A program made the translations under genes and the position numbers. Shown piece after piece: positions 37,601 through 49,600 of a stretch of DNA of 64,000 nt. This stretch comes from CAWCAW01 sp963793645 (lineage in GTDB: Bacteria; Actinomycetota; Acidimicrobiia; Acidimicrobiales; UBA8190), in NCBI GenBank assembly GCA_963793645.1, contig CAWCAW010000007.1:310001-374000 (forward strand). The letters run 5' to 3'. Every line of letters begins with the position of its first letter. Position 1 is the first letter of the stretch. The notes below the pieces were generated by a model. That model was not told the DNA's origin, did not search any database, and saw only the letters and a program-made list of their open reading frames with translations.

Positions 37601-40600
37601 GGTGTCGGTGGCCGTGCCGTTGGCGGTGGTGACTGTGACATCGTCTGTGCCGGCCGAGCCCGCCGGCGCGCTGACGGTGAGCTGTGTGTCGGAGTTGACG
37701 ATGACGCTTGTCGCCGCGCTCGAGCCGAAGTCGACCGCACTCTCCCCCGACAGGTTGGTGCCGGTGATGATGACCGTGGTGCCCGCGGTGGTCGGGCCCG
37801 CCGTCGGAGTGATCGCCGTAATCGCGGGTGCGGTCGTTTCATAGGTGAACTGATCGGCCACCGTGATCGCAGAGGTGCCAGTCGATGTGGACACGGTGAT
37901 GTCCACCGCACCGGCGGACTGAGCCGGAGACACAGCGGTGCAGCTCGTGGTCGACGAGCAGCTCACTGCCGTAGCCGCGCTCGTTCCGAAGTCGACCGTG
38001 GTGGCGCCCACCACAAACCCCGTCCCGGTGATGGTGACAGTGGTGTCTCCCCCGGTCGTGCCGAAGATGGGGGCTATGGAGGTAACCACTGGGGATCCGG
38101 GCGCATAGGTGAACAGATCGGCGCCACTGGTGGCCGACGTGCCGCCGGCCGTGGTGACGGTGACGGCCCCCGCTCCAGCCGATCCGGCAGGCGACAAAGC
38201 GATGATCTCGGTGGGCGAGACGACCGTGAAGGTGACCGCGCTCGTCGTGCCGAATTCCACCGCCGTGGCCCCGGTGAAGCCCGTCCCCGTGATCGTGACC
38301 AAGTTGGCCCCCGAGGGCGGGCCGGCACTGGGGCTGATGGCGGTGACGGTCGGCGCCGCCACGTAGGTGAAGGCACCGGTATCCGTGGCCGTGCCGTTGG
38401 CTGTGGTGACGCTGACGTTCACGACACCGGCGGAATCCGCCGGCGTAGTGGCCGTGATTGAGGTGTCCGAGTTGATGACGAAGCCGAAGGCGGCCGTTGC
38501 ACCGAAGTCGACAGCGGTGGCACCGGTGAAGTTAGTGCCAGTGATCATCACCATGATCTGCCCCGTGGTCGGGCCGGACGTCGGGGTGACGTTGGATACG
38601 GCGGGATTCGCTTCATATGTGAACTGGTCGGCCGCCGTGATGGCCGAGGTGCCGATGGCCGTGGTCACGGTGATGTCCACCGCTCCAACGGACTCAGCCG
38701 GGGAGACGGCGGTGCAGCTGGTGGTCGACGTGCAGCTGACACCGGTGCCTGCGCTTGATCCGAAGGCCACAGTGCTGGCACCGATGACGAAGCCGGTGCC
38801 GTTGATGGTGACGGTGGTGACGCCGCTGATGGCGCCGAAGGTGGGTGTGATGGACGTGACCACCGGGGAGCCGGCCGCATAGGTGAACTCATCCGCGCCA
38901 CTCGTGACCGAAGTGCCTCCGGCGGTGGTGACCGTGACGTCCACCGCTCCGGCTGACCCTCCTGGTGACAGAGCGGTGACCTGAGTCGGCGAGATCACAG
39001 TGACGCTCGTGGCGCTCGTGGACCCGAAGTCGACCGCGGTGGCCCCGGTGAGGTTGGTGCCGGTGATGGTGACCAAGTTGGCGCCCGTCAGCGGACCGGC
39101 CGTTGGGCTGATGGCGGTGACGGTGGGCGCGGCCACGTAGGTAAAGGCCCCCGTGTCGGTGGCCGTGCCGTTTGCGGTTGTGACGCTGACGTTCACCGCA
39201 CCGGCACTGCCCGCCGGCGCGCTGACAGTGAGTTGTGTGTCTGAGTTGACGGTGATGCCCGTCGCTGCGCTGGATCCGAAGTCGACCGCGGTCTCCCCGG
39301 ACAGGTTGGTGCCGGTGATGGTGACGGTGGTGCCCGCGCTGGTCGGGCCCGCCGACGGGCTGACCGCGGTGATGGCGGGTGCGGTCGTCTCATAGGTGAA
39401 CTGATCCGCCGCGGTGATAGCCGAGGTGCCGACCGCCGTGGTCACCGTGATGTCCACCGTTCCAGCCGATCCGGCTGGAGAGACGGCAATACAGCTGGTG
39501 CTCGACGAGCAGCTCACACCGGTGGCGGCGCTCACTCCGAAGTCGACCGTCGTGGCACCGACCACAAACCCCGTGCCGGTGATGGTGACGGTGGTGTCGC
39601 CGCCGGTGGTGCCGAAGGTGGGCGTGATGGCCGTGACCACCGGAGCGCCGGGCGCATAGGTGAATAGGTCGGCGTCACTTGTCGCCGACGTGCCGCCCGG
39701 AGTGGTGACGGTTACGGCCCCTGCTCCGGCGGAGCCCGCCGGCGAAAGGGCGATGATCTCGGTGGGCGACACCACGGTGAAGTTGGTGGCACTGATCGTT
39801 CCGAAGTCGACAGCGGTGGCACTGGTGAAGCCCGTGCCTGTGATGGTGACCAAGTTGGCCCCCGACGGCGGACCGGCACTGGGGCTGATGGCGGAGACGG
39901 CGGGCGCGGTCACATAGGTGAAAGCGTCGGCGTCAGTCGCCGTGCCGTTGGCCGTGGTCACCACCACGTTCACGGCACCGGGGCTACCCGCCGGCGCGCT
40001 GACGGAGAGTTGCGTATCGGAGTTGATGGAGATGCCCGTCGCCGCGCTCGAACCGAAGTCGACAGCGGTCTCCCCCGACAGGTTGGTGCCGGTGATGGTG
40101 ACGATCGTGCCTGCGGTGATGGGTCCCGAGGAGGGACTCACCGCGGTGATGGTGGGTGCGCTCGTCTCATAGGTGAACTGATCCGCCGCGGTGATGGCCG
40201 AGGTGCCGATGGCCGTGGTCAACGTGATGTCCACTGCACCGGAGGAGCCGGCCGGGGAAACGGCGGTGCAGCTGGTGGTCGAAGAGCAGCTCACCGTCGT
40301 AGCCGCGCTCGTACCGAACTCGACCGTGGTGGCGCCCACCACAAACCCCGTCCCGCTGATGGTGACAGTGGTGGCGCCGCCGGTGGTGCCGAAGGTGGGC
40401 GTGATGGCCGTGACCACCGGAGCGCCGGCCGCATAAGTGAACAGGTCAGCGGCGGTGGAGCCCGAGACCCCTCCGGCCGTCGTGACCGTGATGTCCACCG
40501 CACCGGCGGAGCCAGCCGGTGACAACGCGGTGACCTGGGTGGGCGAGACCACGGTGAAGTTCGTGGCGCTGGTCGAGCCGAAGTCGACCGCGGTGGCCCC

Positions 40601-43600
40601 GGTGAGGTTGGTGCCCGTGATGGTGACGAAGTTCGCGCCCGTCAGTGGACCGGCTGTCGGGCTGTCGGCGGTGACGGTCGGCGCGGCCACATAGGTGAAG
40701 GCACCGGTGTCGGTGGCTGTTCCGTTTGCGGTGGTCACGGCGACATTCACCGGACCCCCGCTGCCCGCCGGTGCGCTGACGGTGAGCTGTGTGTCGGACA
40801 CGACGGCGATGCCCGTCGCCGCGGTCGAACCGAATTCGACCGCAGTCGCCCCCGACAGGTTGGTGCCGGTGATGGCGACAGTGGTACCCGCGTTGGTCGG
40901 GCCCGCCGACGGAGAGACCGACGTGATGGTCGGTGCGCTCGTGTCATAGGTGAACTGATCCGCCGCGGTGATGGCCGAGGTGCCGACGGCCGTGGTCACC
41001 GTGATGTCCACCGTTCCAGCCGATCCGGCTGGAGAGACGGCAATACAGCTGGTACTCGACGAGCAGCTCACCGTCGTCGCCGCGCTCGTTCCGAAGTCGA
41101 TCGTGGTGGCACCCACCACAAACCCCGTCCCGGTGATGGTCACGGTGGTGGCGCCCCCGGTGGTCCCGAAGGTGGGCGTGATGGAGGTGACCACCGGAGA
41201 GCCGGCCGCATAGGTGAACACATCAGCGCTGCTGGTGGCCGACGGGCCGCCGGCCGTGGTGACGGTGATGGCCCCCGCTCCGGCGGAGCCGGCGGGAGAC
41301 ATGGCGATGATCTCGGTGGGCGATACCACGGTGAAGGTTGTGGCGCTCGTGGTGCCGAAGTCGACAGCCGTGGCACTGGTGAAGCCGGTGCCGATGATGG
41401 TGACCAAGTTGGCCCCAGACGGCGGGCCGGCACTGGGGCTTATGGTGGTGACGGTGGGTGCGGCCACATAGGTGAAGGCACTGGTGTCAGTAGCAGTCCC
41501 GTTGCCTGTGGTGACCGCGACGTTCACCGCACCGGCGCTGCCCGCCGGCGTGGTGACGGTGATCTGTGTGTCCGACACCACGGCGACAGAGGTCCCCGTG
41601 CTCGATCCGAAGTCGATCGCACTCGCCCCCGACAAGCTGGTGCCCGTGATGGTGACGGTGGTGCCCCCGGTGGTCGGGCCGGCCGAGGGAGTGACGGCGG
41701 TGATGGTGGGTGCAGTCGTCTCATAGGTGAACTGATCCGCTGCTGTGATAGCCGAGGTGCCGACCGCCGTGGTCACCGTGATGTCCACCGTTCCAGCCGA
41801 TCCGGCTGGAGAGACGGCAATACAGCTGGTGGTCGACGAGCAGCTCACACCGGTGGCGGCGCTCACTCCGAAGTCGACCGCGGTGGCACCTATCGCGAAA
41901 CCCGTCCCGGTGATGGCGACGGTGGTGTCGCCCCCGGTTGTGCCGAAGGTGGGCGTGATGGACGTGACCACCGGAGAACCAGCTGCATAGGTGAACACGT
42001 CGACGGGACTGGTGGCTGACGTTCCCCCCGCGGTGGTGACGGTGACGGCCCCGGTGCCGGCACTGCCGGGCGGCGACAAGGCGATAATCTCGGTGGGCGA
42101 CACCACTGTGAAGGTGGTCGCACTCATTCCTCCGAAGTCCACTGCGGTGGTGCCGGTGAGGTTGGTGCCGGTGATGATGACCTCGTTTGACCCCGACGGC
42201 GGGCCCGCACTGGGGCTGATGGCGGTGACCGTCGGAGGAGTCACATAGGTGAAGTCGTCGGCCGAGCTCGTGGCCGACGTGGCGACCGGGGTGGTGACGG
42301 TGACGTTCACGGTGCCTGCTGACTGCGCCGGGGAAACAGCGGTGATCGATGTCGAGCTGTTGACCACATAGCTGGTGGCTGGCGTGGATCCGAAGTTGAC
42401 CGCACTCGCCCCGGTGAAGTTGGTGCCGGTGATGGTGACCGAGCTTCCACCGGCTGTGCCTCCGGCGGTGGGGCTCACCGCGGTGACGGTGGGGGCCGCT
42501 TCATAGGTGAAGTCGTCGGCCGAGCTCGTGGCCGACGTGGCGACCGGGGTGGTGACGGTGACGTTCACGGTGCCTGCTGACTGCGCCGGGGAAACAGCGG
42601 TGATCGATGTCGAGCTGTTGACCACATAGCTGGTGGCTGGCGTCGAGGCGAAGTTGACCGCACTCGCCCCGGTGAAGTTGGTGCCGGTGATGGTGACCGA
42701 GCTCGCACCGGAGGTGGGCCCGGCTGTCGGGCTCACCGCGGTGACGGTGGGCGCGACTTCATAGGTGAACTGGTCGGCGGAAGAGGTCGAGGAGGTGCCG
42801 ACCGGAGTCGTCACGGTGATGTCCACGGTGCCGGCCGAACCGGCCGGGCTCACAGCTGTGATCGATGTCGAGCTGTTGACTGCGAAGCTGGTGGCTGCCG
42901 TGGATCCGAAGTTGACCGCACTCGCCCCGGTGAAGTTGGTGCCGGTGATGGTGAGCGACGATCCGCCCGAGGTCGCTCCGGCCGTGGGGCTAACGGCGGT
43001 GACGGTGGGCGCGGCCTCATAGGTGAAGTCATCCGCTGAGCTCGTGGCCGACGTGGCGACCGGGGTGGTGACGGTGACGTTCACGGTGCCGGCCGAACCG
43101 GCCGGGCTCACAGCGGTGATGGACGTGGCGCTGTTGACCGCGAAGCTGGTGGCCGACGTCGATCCGAAATCGACCACAGTGGCTCCGGTGAAGTTGGTGC
43201 CGGTGATGGTGACCGAGCTTCCACCGGCTGTGCCTCCGGCGGTGGGGCTCACCGCGGTGACGGTGGGGGCCGCTTCATAGGTGAAGTCGTCGGCGGAAGA
43301 GGTCGAGGAGGTGCCGACCGGGGTGGTGACGGTGACGTTCACGGTGCCGGCCGAACCGGCCGGGCTCACAGCGGTGATGGAGGTGGCGCTGTTGACCTCG
43401 AAGCTGGTGGCTGCCGTGGATCCGAAGATGACCACAGTGGCTCCGGTGAAGTTGGTGCCGGTGATGGTGACCGAGCTTCCACCGGCTGTGCCTCCGGCGG
43501 TGGGGCTCACCGCGGTGACGGTGGGCGCGGCCTCATAGGTGAAGTCATCCGCTGAGCTCGTGGCCGATGTGCCGACCGGAGTGGTGACGGTGATGTTCAC

Positions 43601-46600
43601 GGTGCCGGCCGAACCGGCCGGGCTCACGGCGGTGATGGACGTGGCGCTGTTGACCACGAAGCTGGTGGCTGCCGTGGATCCGAAGATGACCACAGTGGCC
43701 CCGGTGAAGTTTGTCCCGGTGACGGTGAGCGAGCTCGCCCCTGACGTCGACCCGGCGCTGGGGCTCACCGCGGTGACGGTGGGCGCGGCCTCATAGGTGA
43801 ACTGGTCGGCGGAAGAGGTCGAGGAGGTGCCGACCGGAGTCGTCACGGTGATGTCCACGGTGCCGGCCGAACCGGCCGGGCTCACGGCGGTGATGGACGT
43901 GGCGCTGTTGACCGCGAAGCTGGTGGCTGCCGTAGATCCGAAGATGACCACAGTGGCCCCGGTGAAGTTTGTCCCGGTGATCGTGACCGAGCTCGCACCG
44001 GAGGTGGGACCGGCTGTCGGGCTCACCGCGGTGACCGTCGGGGCCGCTTCATAAGTGAAGTCGTCGGCCGAGCTCGTGGCCGATGTGGCGACTGGGGTGG
44101 TGACGGTGACGTTCACGGTGCCGGCCGAACCGGCCGGGCTCACGGCGGTGATGGACGTGGCGCTGTTGACCGCGAAGCTGGTGGCTGCCGTGGATCCGAA
44201 GATGACCACAGTGGCTCCGGTGAAGTTGGTGCCGGTGATGGTGACCGAGCTTCCACCGGCTGTGCCTCCGGCGGTGGGGCTCACCGCGGTGACGGTGGGC
44301 GCGGCCTCATAGGTGAAGTCATCCGCCGAGCTCGTGGCCGATGTGCCGACCGGAGTCGTCACGGTGACGTTCACGGCGCCGGCCGAACCGGCCGGGCTCA
44401 CAGCTGTGATGGAGGTGGCGCTGTTGACCACGTAGCTGGTGGCTGCCGTGGATCCGAAATCGACCACAGTGGCTCCGGTGAAATTGGTGCCGGTGATGGT
44501 GACCGAGCTTCCACCGGCTGTGCCTCCGGCGGTGGGGCTGACCGCGGTGACGGTGGGCGCGGCCTCATAGGTGAAGTCATCCGCTGAGCTCGTGGCCGAT
44601 GTGCCGACCGGAGTGGTGACGGTGATGTTCACGGTGCCGGCCGAACCGGCCGGGCTCACGGCGGTGATGGACGTGGCGCTGTTGACCACGAAGCTGGTGG
44701 CTGCCGTGGATCCGAAGATGACCACAGTGGCCCCGGTGAAGTTTGTCCCGGTGACGGTGAGCGAGCTCGCCCCTGACGTCGACCCGGCGCTGGGGCTCAC
44801 CGCGGTGACGGTGGGCGCGGCTTCATAGGTGAACTGGTCGGCGGAAGAGGTCGAGGAGGTGCCGACCGGAGTCGTCACGGTGATGTCCACGGTGCCGGCC
44901 GAACCGGCCGGGCTCACGGCGGTGATGGACGTGGCGCTGTTGACCGCGAAGCTGGTGGCCGACGTCGATCCGAAATCGACCACCGATGCCCCGGTGAAGT
45001 TGGTCCCGGTGATGGTGACTGAGCTTCCACCGGCTGTGCCTCCGGCGGTGGGGCTCACCGCGGTGACGGTGGGGGCCGCTTCATAGGTGAAGTCGTCGCC
45101 CGAGCTCGTGGCCGACGTGGCGACCGGGGTGGTGACGGTGACGTTCACGGTGCCTGCTGACTGCGCCGGGGAAACAGCGGTGATCGATGTCGAGCTGTTG
45201 ACCACATAGCTGGTGGCTGGCGTCGAGGCGAAGTTGACCGCACTCGCCCCGGTGAAGTTGGTGCCGGTGATGGTGACCGAGCTCGCACCGGAGGTGGGCC
45301 CGGCTGTCGGGCTCACCGCGGTGACCGTCGGGGCCGCTTCATAGGTGAAGTCATCCGCCGAGCTCGTGGCCGACGTGGCGACCGGGGTGGTGACGGTGAC
45401 GTTCACGGTGCCTGCTGACTGCGCCGGGGAAACAGCGGTGATCGATGTCGAGCTGTTGACCACATAGCTGGTGGCTGGCGTCGAGGCGAAGTTGACCGCA
45501 CTCGCCCCGGTGAAGTTGGTGCCGGTGATGGTGACCGAGCTCGCACCGGAGGTGGGCCCGGCTGTCGGGCTCACCGCGGTGACCGTCGGGGCCGCTTCAT
45601 AGGTGAAGTCGTCGGCCGAGCTCGTGGCGGACGTGCCTCCGGCGGTCGTGACCGTGACGTTCACGGTTCCTGCCGATGCTGCCGGGGATGTCACCGAGCA
45701 ACTGGTGACCGACGAGCAACTGATACTCGTACCTGCTGTGGATCCGAAGGCCACAGTGGTGGCCCCCACCACGAAACCGATTCCGGTAATGGTCGCTGAT
45801 AAGCCACCCGCGATCGGACCGGCTGTCGGGCTCACCGCGGTGACCGTCGGGGCCGCTTCATAGGTGAAATCGTCAGAAGCACTGGTCGTTGACGTCCCGC
45901 CTGCAGTTGCGACGGTGATGTTGTCGGTTCCCGCCGACGCGGCCGGGGAGGTTGCCGTGATGGAAGTCGAGGTGTTGACCGTGTAGCTGGTGGCCGCCGT
46001 CGAAGCGAAGTTCACAGCGGTGGCGCCTGTGAAGTTGGTGCCGGTGACGGTGACGGCCGTGCCTCCAGAGGTTGGGCCACTCGTCGGGCTGACCGCAGTC
46101 ACGGTGGGGGCAGCCACATAGGTGAAGTCGGCAGCAGAAACGCTGGCCGATGTGCCCCCGGCGGTCGTCACCGTGACATAGATCGTGCCGGCACTCCCCG
46201 CCGGCGAGGTGGCTGCACAGCTCGTCGTAGAGGAGCAACTCACGCTGGTGCCGGCATTGGACCCGAAGGCCACTGTGCTCGCACCGGCCACGAAGCCCGT
46301 GCCGGTGATGGTGACGGCGGTGCCACCAGCCGTCGGGCCACTCGTCGGGCTGACGGCGGTGACGGTGGGGACCGCTTCATAGGTGAAGTCGGCAGCAGAA
46401 ACGCTGGCCGATGTGCCCCCGGCGGTCGTCACCGTGACATAGATCGTGCCGGCACTCCCCGCCGGCGAGGTGGCTGCACAGCTCGTCGTAGAGGAGCAAC
46501 TCACGCTGGTGCCGGCATTGGACCCGAAGGCCACTGTGCTCGCACCGGCCACGAAGCCCGTGCCGGTGATGGTGACGGCGGTGCCACCAGCCGTCGGGCC

Positions 46601-49600
46601 ACTCGTCGGGCTGACGGCGGTAACGGTGGGGACTGCTTCATAGGTGAAGTTGTCAGAACCAGAAATGCTCGATGATCCGCCGCCGGTTGAGGCGAAGATG
46701 CCGTAGGTGCCAGCCGAGTTCGCTGGGGTTGTGGCTGAGCAGCTTGTCGTTGAGGAGCAGGTGGCACTCACCGACGAGAACGACCCGAAGTTCAGCGTTG
46801 TCGCCCCCACCACAAAGCCGGTCCCGGTGATGGTGACGGCGGTGCCACCAGCCGTCGGGCCACTCGTCGGGCTGACGGCGGTAACGGTGGGGACTGCTTC
46901 ATAGGTGAAGTTGTCCGCGGAACTGGTAGTGGTGGTAGCACCAGAAGCCGTCACGGTGACATTGACGGTGCCAAGACTTCCGGCAGGTGATGTGGCGGTT
47001 ATGGAAGTAGGCGAGTTGACGGTGAAGCTGGTGGCAGCAGTCGAGCCGAAGTCGACGACGCTGGCGTTGGTAAGTCCTGTCCCGGTGATCGTGACCGCTG
47101 TGCCACCAGCTGGCGGACCACCCGACGGACTGATACCGGTGATGACAGGCGCACCGATTAGCCAGGTGTCGTTCAGATAGCTGCCGCTGTTGTCACCACC
47201 GAAGAGCACCACCTGGCTGTCGGTCGCGTCGTACGCGATGGTGGCGTCTTCGCGGGCCGAGGGTGAGCTCGACGGGAAGAGTTGGGACCAGTTCGTCCCC
47301 GTCCAGGCCCAGGTGTCGCTCAGATAGGAAGATCCGTTATAGCCACCGACGAGGATGGGCTGGCCCGTGGCACTGTCGTAGGTCATGGCGGCTCCCTGGC
47401 GAGCCGACGGAGAGTCGGCCGGAGCCAACTGGGTCCAGTTGGTTCCGCTCCAGCTCCAGGTGGAGTTTTGCAACGATCCGTTGGTGCCGCCGAAGAGGAG
47501 TAGCTGACTGGAGGCGGTGTCGTAGGTCATGCTGGCGAGGAAGTCCGACGAGGGGATCGTCGTAGGGCTCTGCACGACCCAGTTGGAGCCGTTCCAGATC
47601 CAGGTGTCATTGAGGTATCCGCTGTTGCCGCTCCCACCGAAAAGGACCAGATTGCCGGTGGCCGAGTCGTAGGCCATGGTGGCTCCCCACCGCGCCGCGG
47701 GAGAAGTTGCTGGACTCAGTTGGCTCCATGTCGACCCGGTCCAGACCCAGGTGTCGTTCAGACCACCGCTGCTGCCGTAGCCGCCGAACAGAAGCAGCTG
47801 GCTCGTTGCGGTGTCATAAGCCATAGTCGCCTCGCTCCGGGCCGGCGGCGAGACTCCTGGAGAAAGCAACGTCCAGGTGGTCCCGGTCCAGATGAAGGTC
47901 TGCGCGGACGTCGAACTGGCGTTGTTGCCGCCGAAGAGAATCGTTTGACCGGTGGCCGGGTCGTATGCCTCGGAGGCGAGATGCCGCGCCGACGGGGATG
48001 CCGACGGCGACGGCTCGTACCAGTACACGTTCGAATAGGTGAACTGGTCGGAGCCCGACGTCGTGCTGGTCCCGAACGAGTTGGTGACCGTGACGTCAAC
48101 CGTGCCGGCGCTCATCGCGGGGGAGGTGATCACCAGGGTGGTGTTGGAAATAACGTCGAGACCGGTGCCCGAGGTTGCTCCGAAACTCACCCCGGAAACA
48201 CCGACGAAGCTGACGAATCCGGACCCGGTGACGGTCACGGCAGACCCTCCTGCCGTGGGCCCCGAATCGGGAGCGACACCGGTCACGATGGGTGCCCCGA
48301 CGATCCACGTGTCACTGAGATAGCTGCCGCTACTGTCACCGCCGAAGAGGACCAACTGACTGGACGTGGCGTCGTAGGCCATGGCGGCGTCTTCCCGGGT
48401 CGAGGGTGAGCTCGACGGGAAGAGTTGGGACCAGTTCGTCCCCGTCCAGGCCCAGGTGTCGCTCAGATAGGAAGATCCGTTATAGCCACCGACGAGGATG
48501 GGCTGGCCCGTGGCACTGTCGTAGGTCATGGCGGCTCCCTGGCGAGCCGACGGAGAGTCGGCCGGAGCCAACTGGGTCCAGTTGGTTCCGCTCCAGCTCC
48601 AGGTGGAGTTTTGCAACGATCCGTTGGTGCCGCCGAAGAGGAGTAGCTGACTGGAGGCGGTGTCGTAGGTCATGCTGGCGAGGTAGTCCGACGAGGGGAT
48701 CGTCGTAGGGCTCTGCACGACCCAGTTGGAGCCGTTCCAGATCCAGGTGTCATTGAGGTATCCGCTGTTGCCGCTCCCACCGAAAAGGACCAGATTGCCG
48801 GTGGCCGAGTCGTAGGCCATGGTGGCTCCCCACCGCGCCGCGGGAGAAGTTGCTGGACTCAGTTGGCTCCATGTCGACCCGGTCCAGACCCAGGTGTCGT
48901 TCAGACCACCGCTGCTGCCGTAGCCGCCGAACAGAAGCAGCTGGCTCGTTGCGGTGTCATAAGCCATAGTCGCCTCGCTCCGGGCCGGCGGCGAGACTCC
49001 TGGAGAAAGCAACGTCCAGGTGGTCCCGGTCCAGATGAAGGTCTGCGCGGACGTCGAACTGGCGTTGTTGCCGCCGAAGAGAATCGTTTGACCGGTGGCC
49101 GGGTCGTATGCCTCGGAGGCGAGATGCCGCGCCGACGGGGATGCCGACGGCGACGGCTCGTACCAGTACACGTTCGAATAGGTGAACTGGTCGGAGCCCG
49201 ACGTCGTGCTGGTCCCGAACGAGTTGGTGACCGTGACGTCAACCGTGCCGGCGCTCATCGCGGGGGAGGTGATCACCAGGGTGGTGTTGGAAATAACGTC
49301 GAGACCGGTGCCCGAGGTTGCTCCGAAACTCACCCCGGAAACACCGACGAAGCTGACGAATCCGGACCCGGTGACGGTCACGGCAGACCCTCCTGCCGTG
49401 GGCCCCGAATCGGGAGCGACACCGGTCACGATGGGTGCCCCGACGATCCACGTGTCACTGAGATAGCTGCCGCTACTGTCACCGCCGAAGAGGACCAACT
49501 GACTGGACGTGGCGTCGTAGGCCATGGCGGCGTCTTCCCGGGTCGAGGGTGAGCTCGACGGGAAGAGTTGGGACCAGTTCGTCCCCGTCCAGGCCCAGGT

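Larger units (their letters stand above)
31859..47160 (-). repeat. Array of about 59 IPT/TIG-coding repeats with a three-domain higher-order period
   Basis: Unit boundaries recur every 255-264 bases. From about 32,669 to 42,248 the units follow an A-B-C order with a 777-base super-period, repeated about 12 times. Type A has a Cys pair in the form SCSSTTSCTAVSP and TFGTTGG. Type B has PSAGPTTxGTTVTITGTNLSG and ANGTATD. Type C has GPLSGANLVTITGTNLTG and FTVVSPTE. From about 42,249 to 45,602 a single unit type of 258 bases repeats. The last units (45,603-47,160) are mixed, some again with Cys pairs. Confidence 0.85.

Noticed and set aside
31859..47180. Dozens of 80-90-codon open frames on the plus strand opposite the IPT array, all beginning MNxSA or MKxSA
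   Set aside because: They recur once per IPT unit and mirror the repeat's codon bias. They are antisense shadows, with the start at the reverse complement of the conserved FTYE segment.
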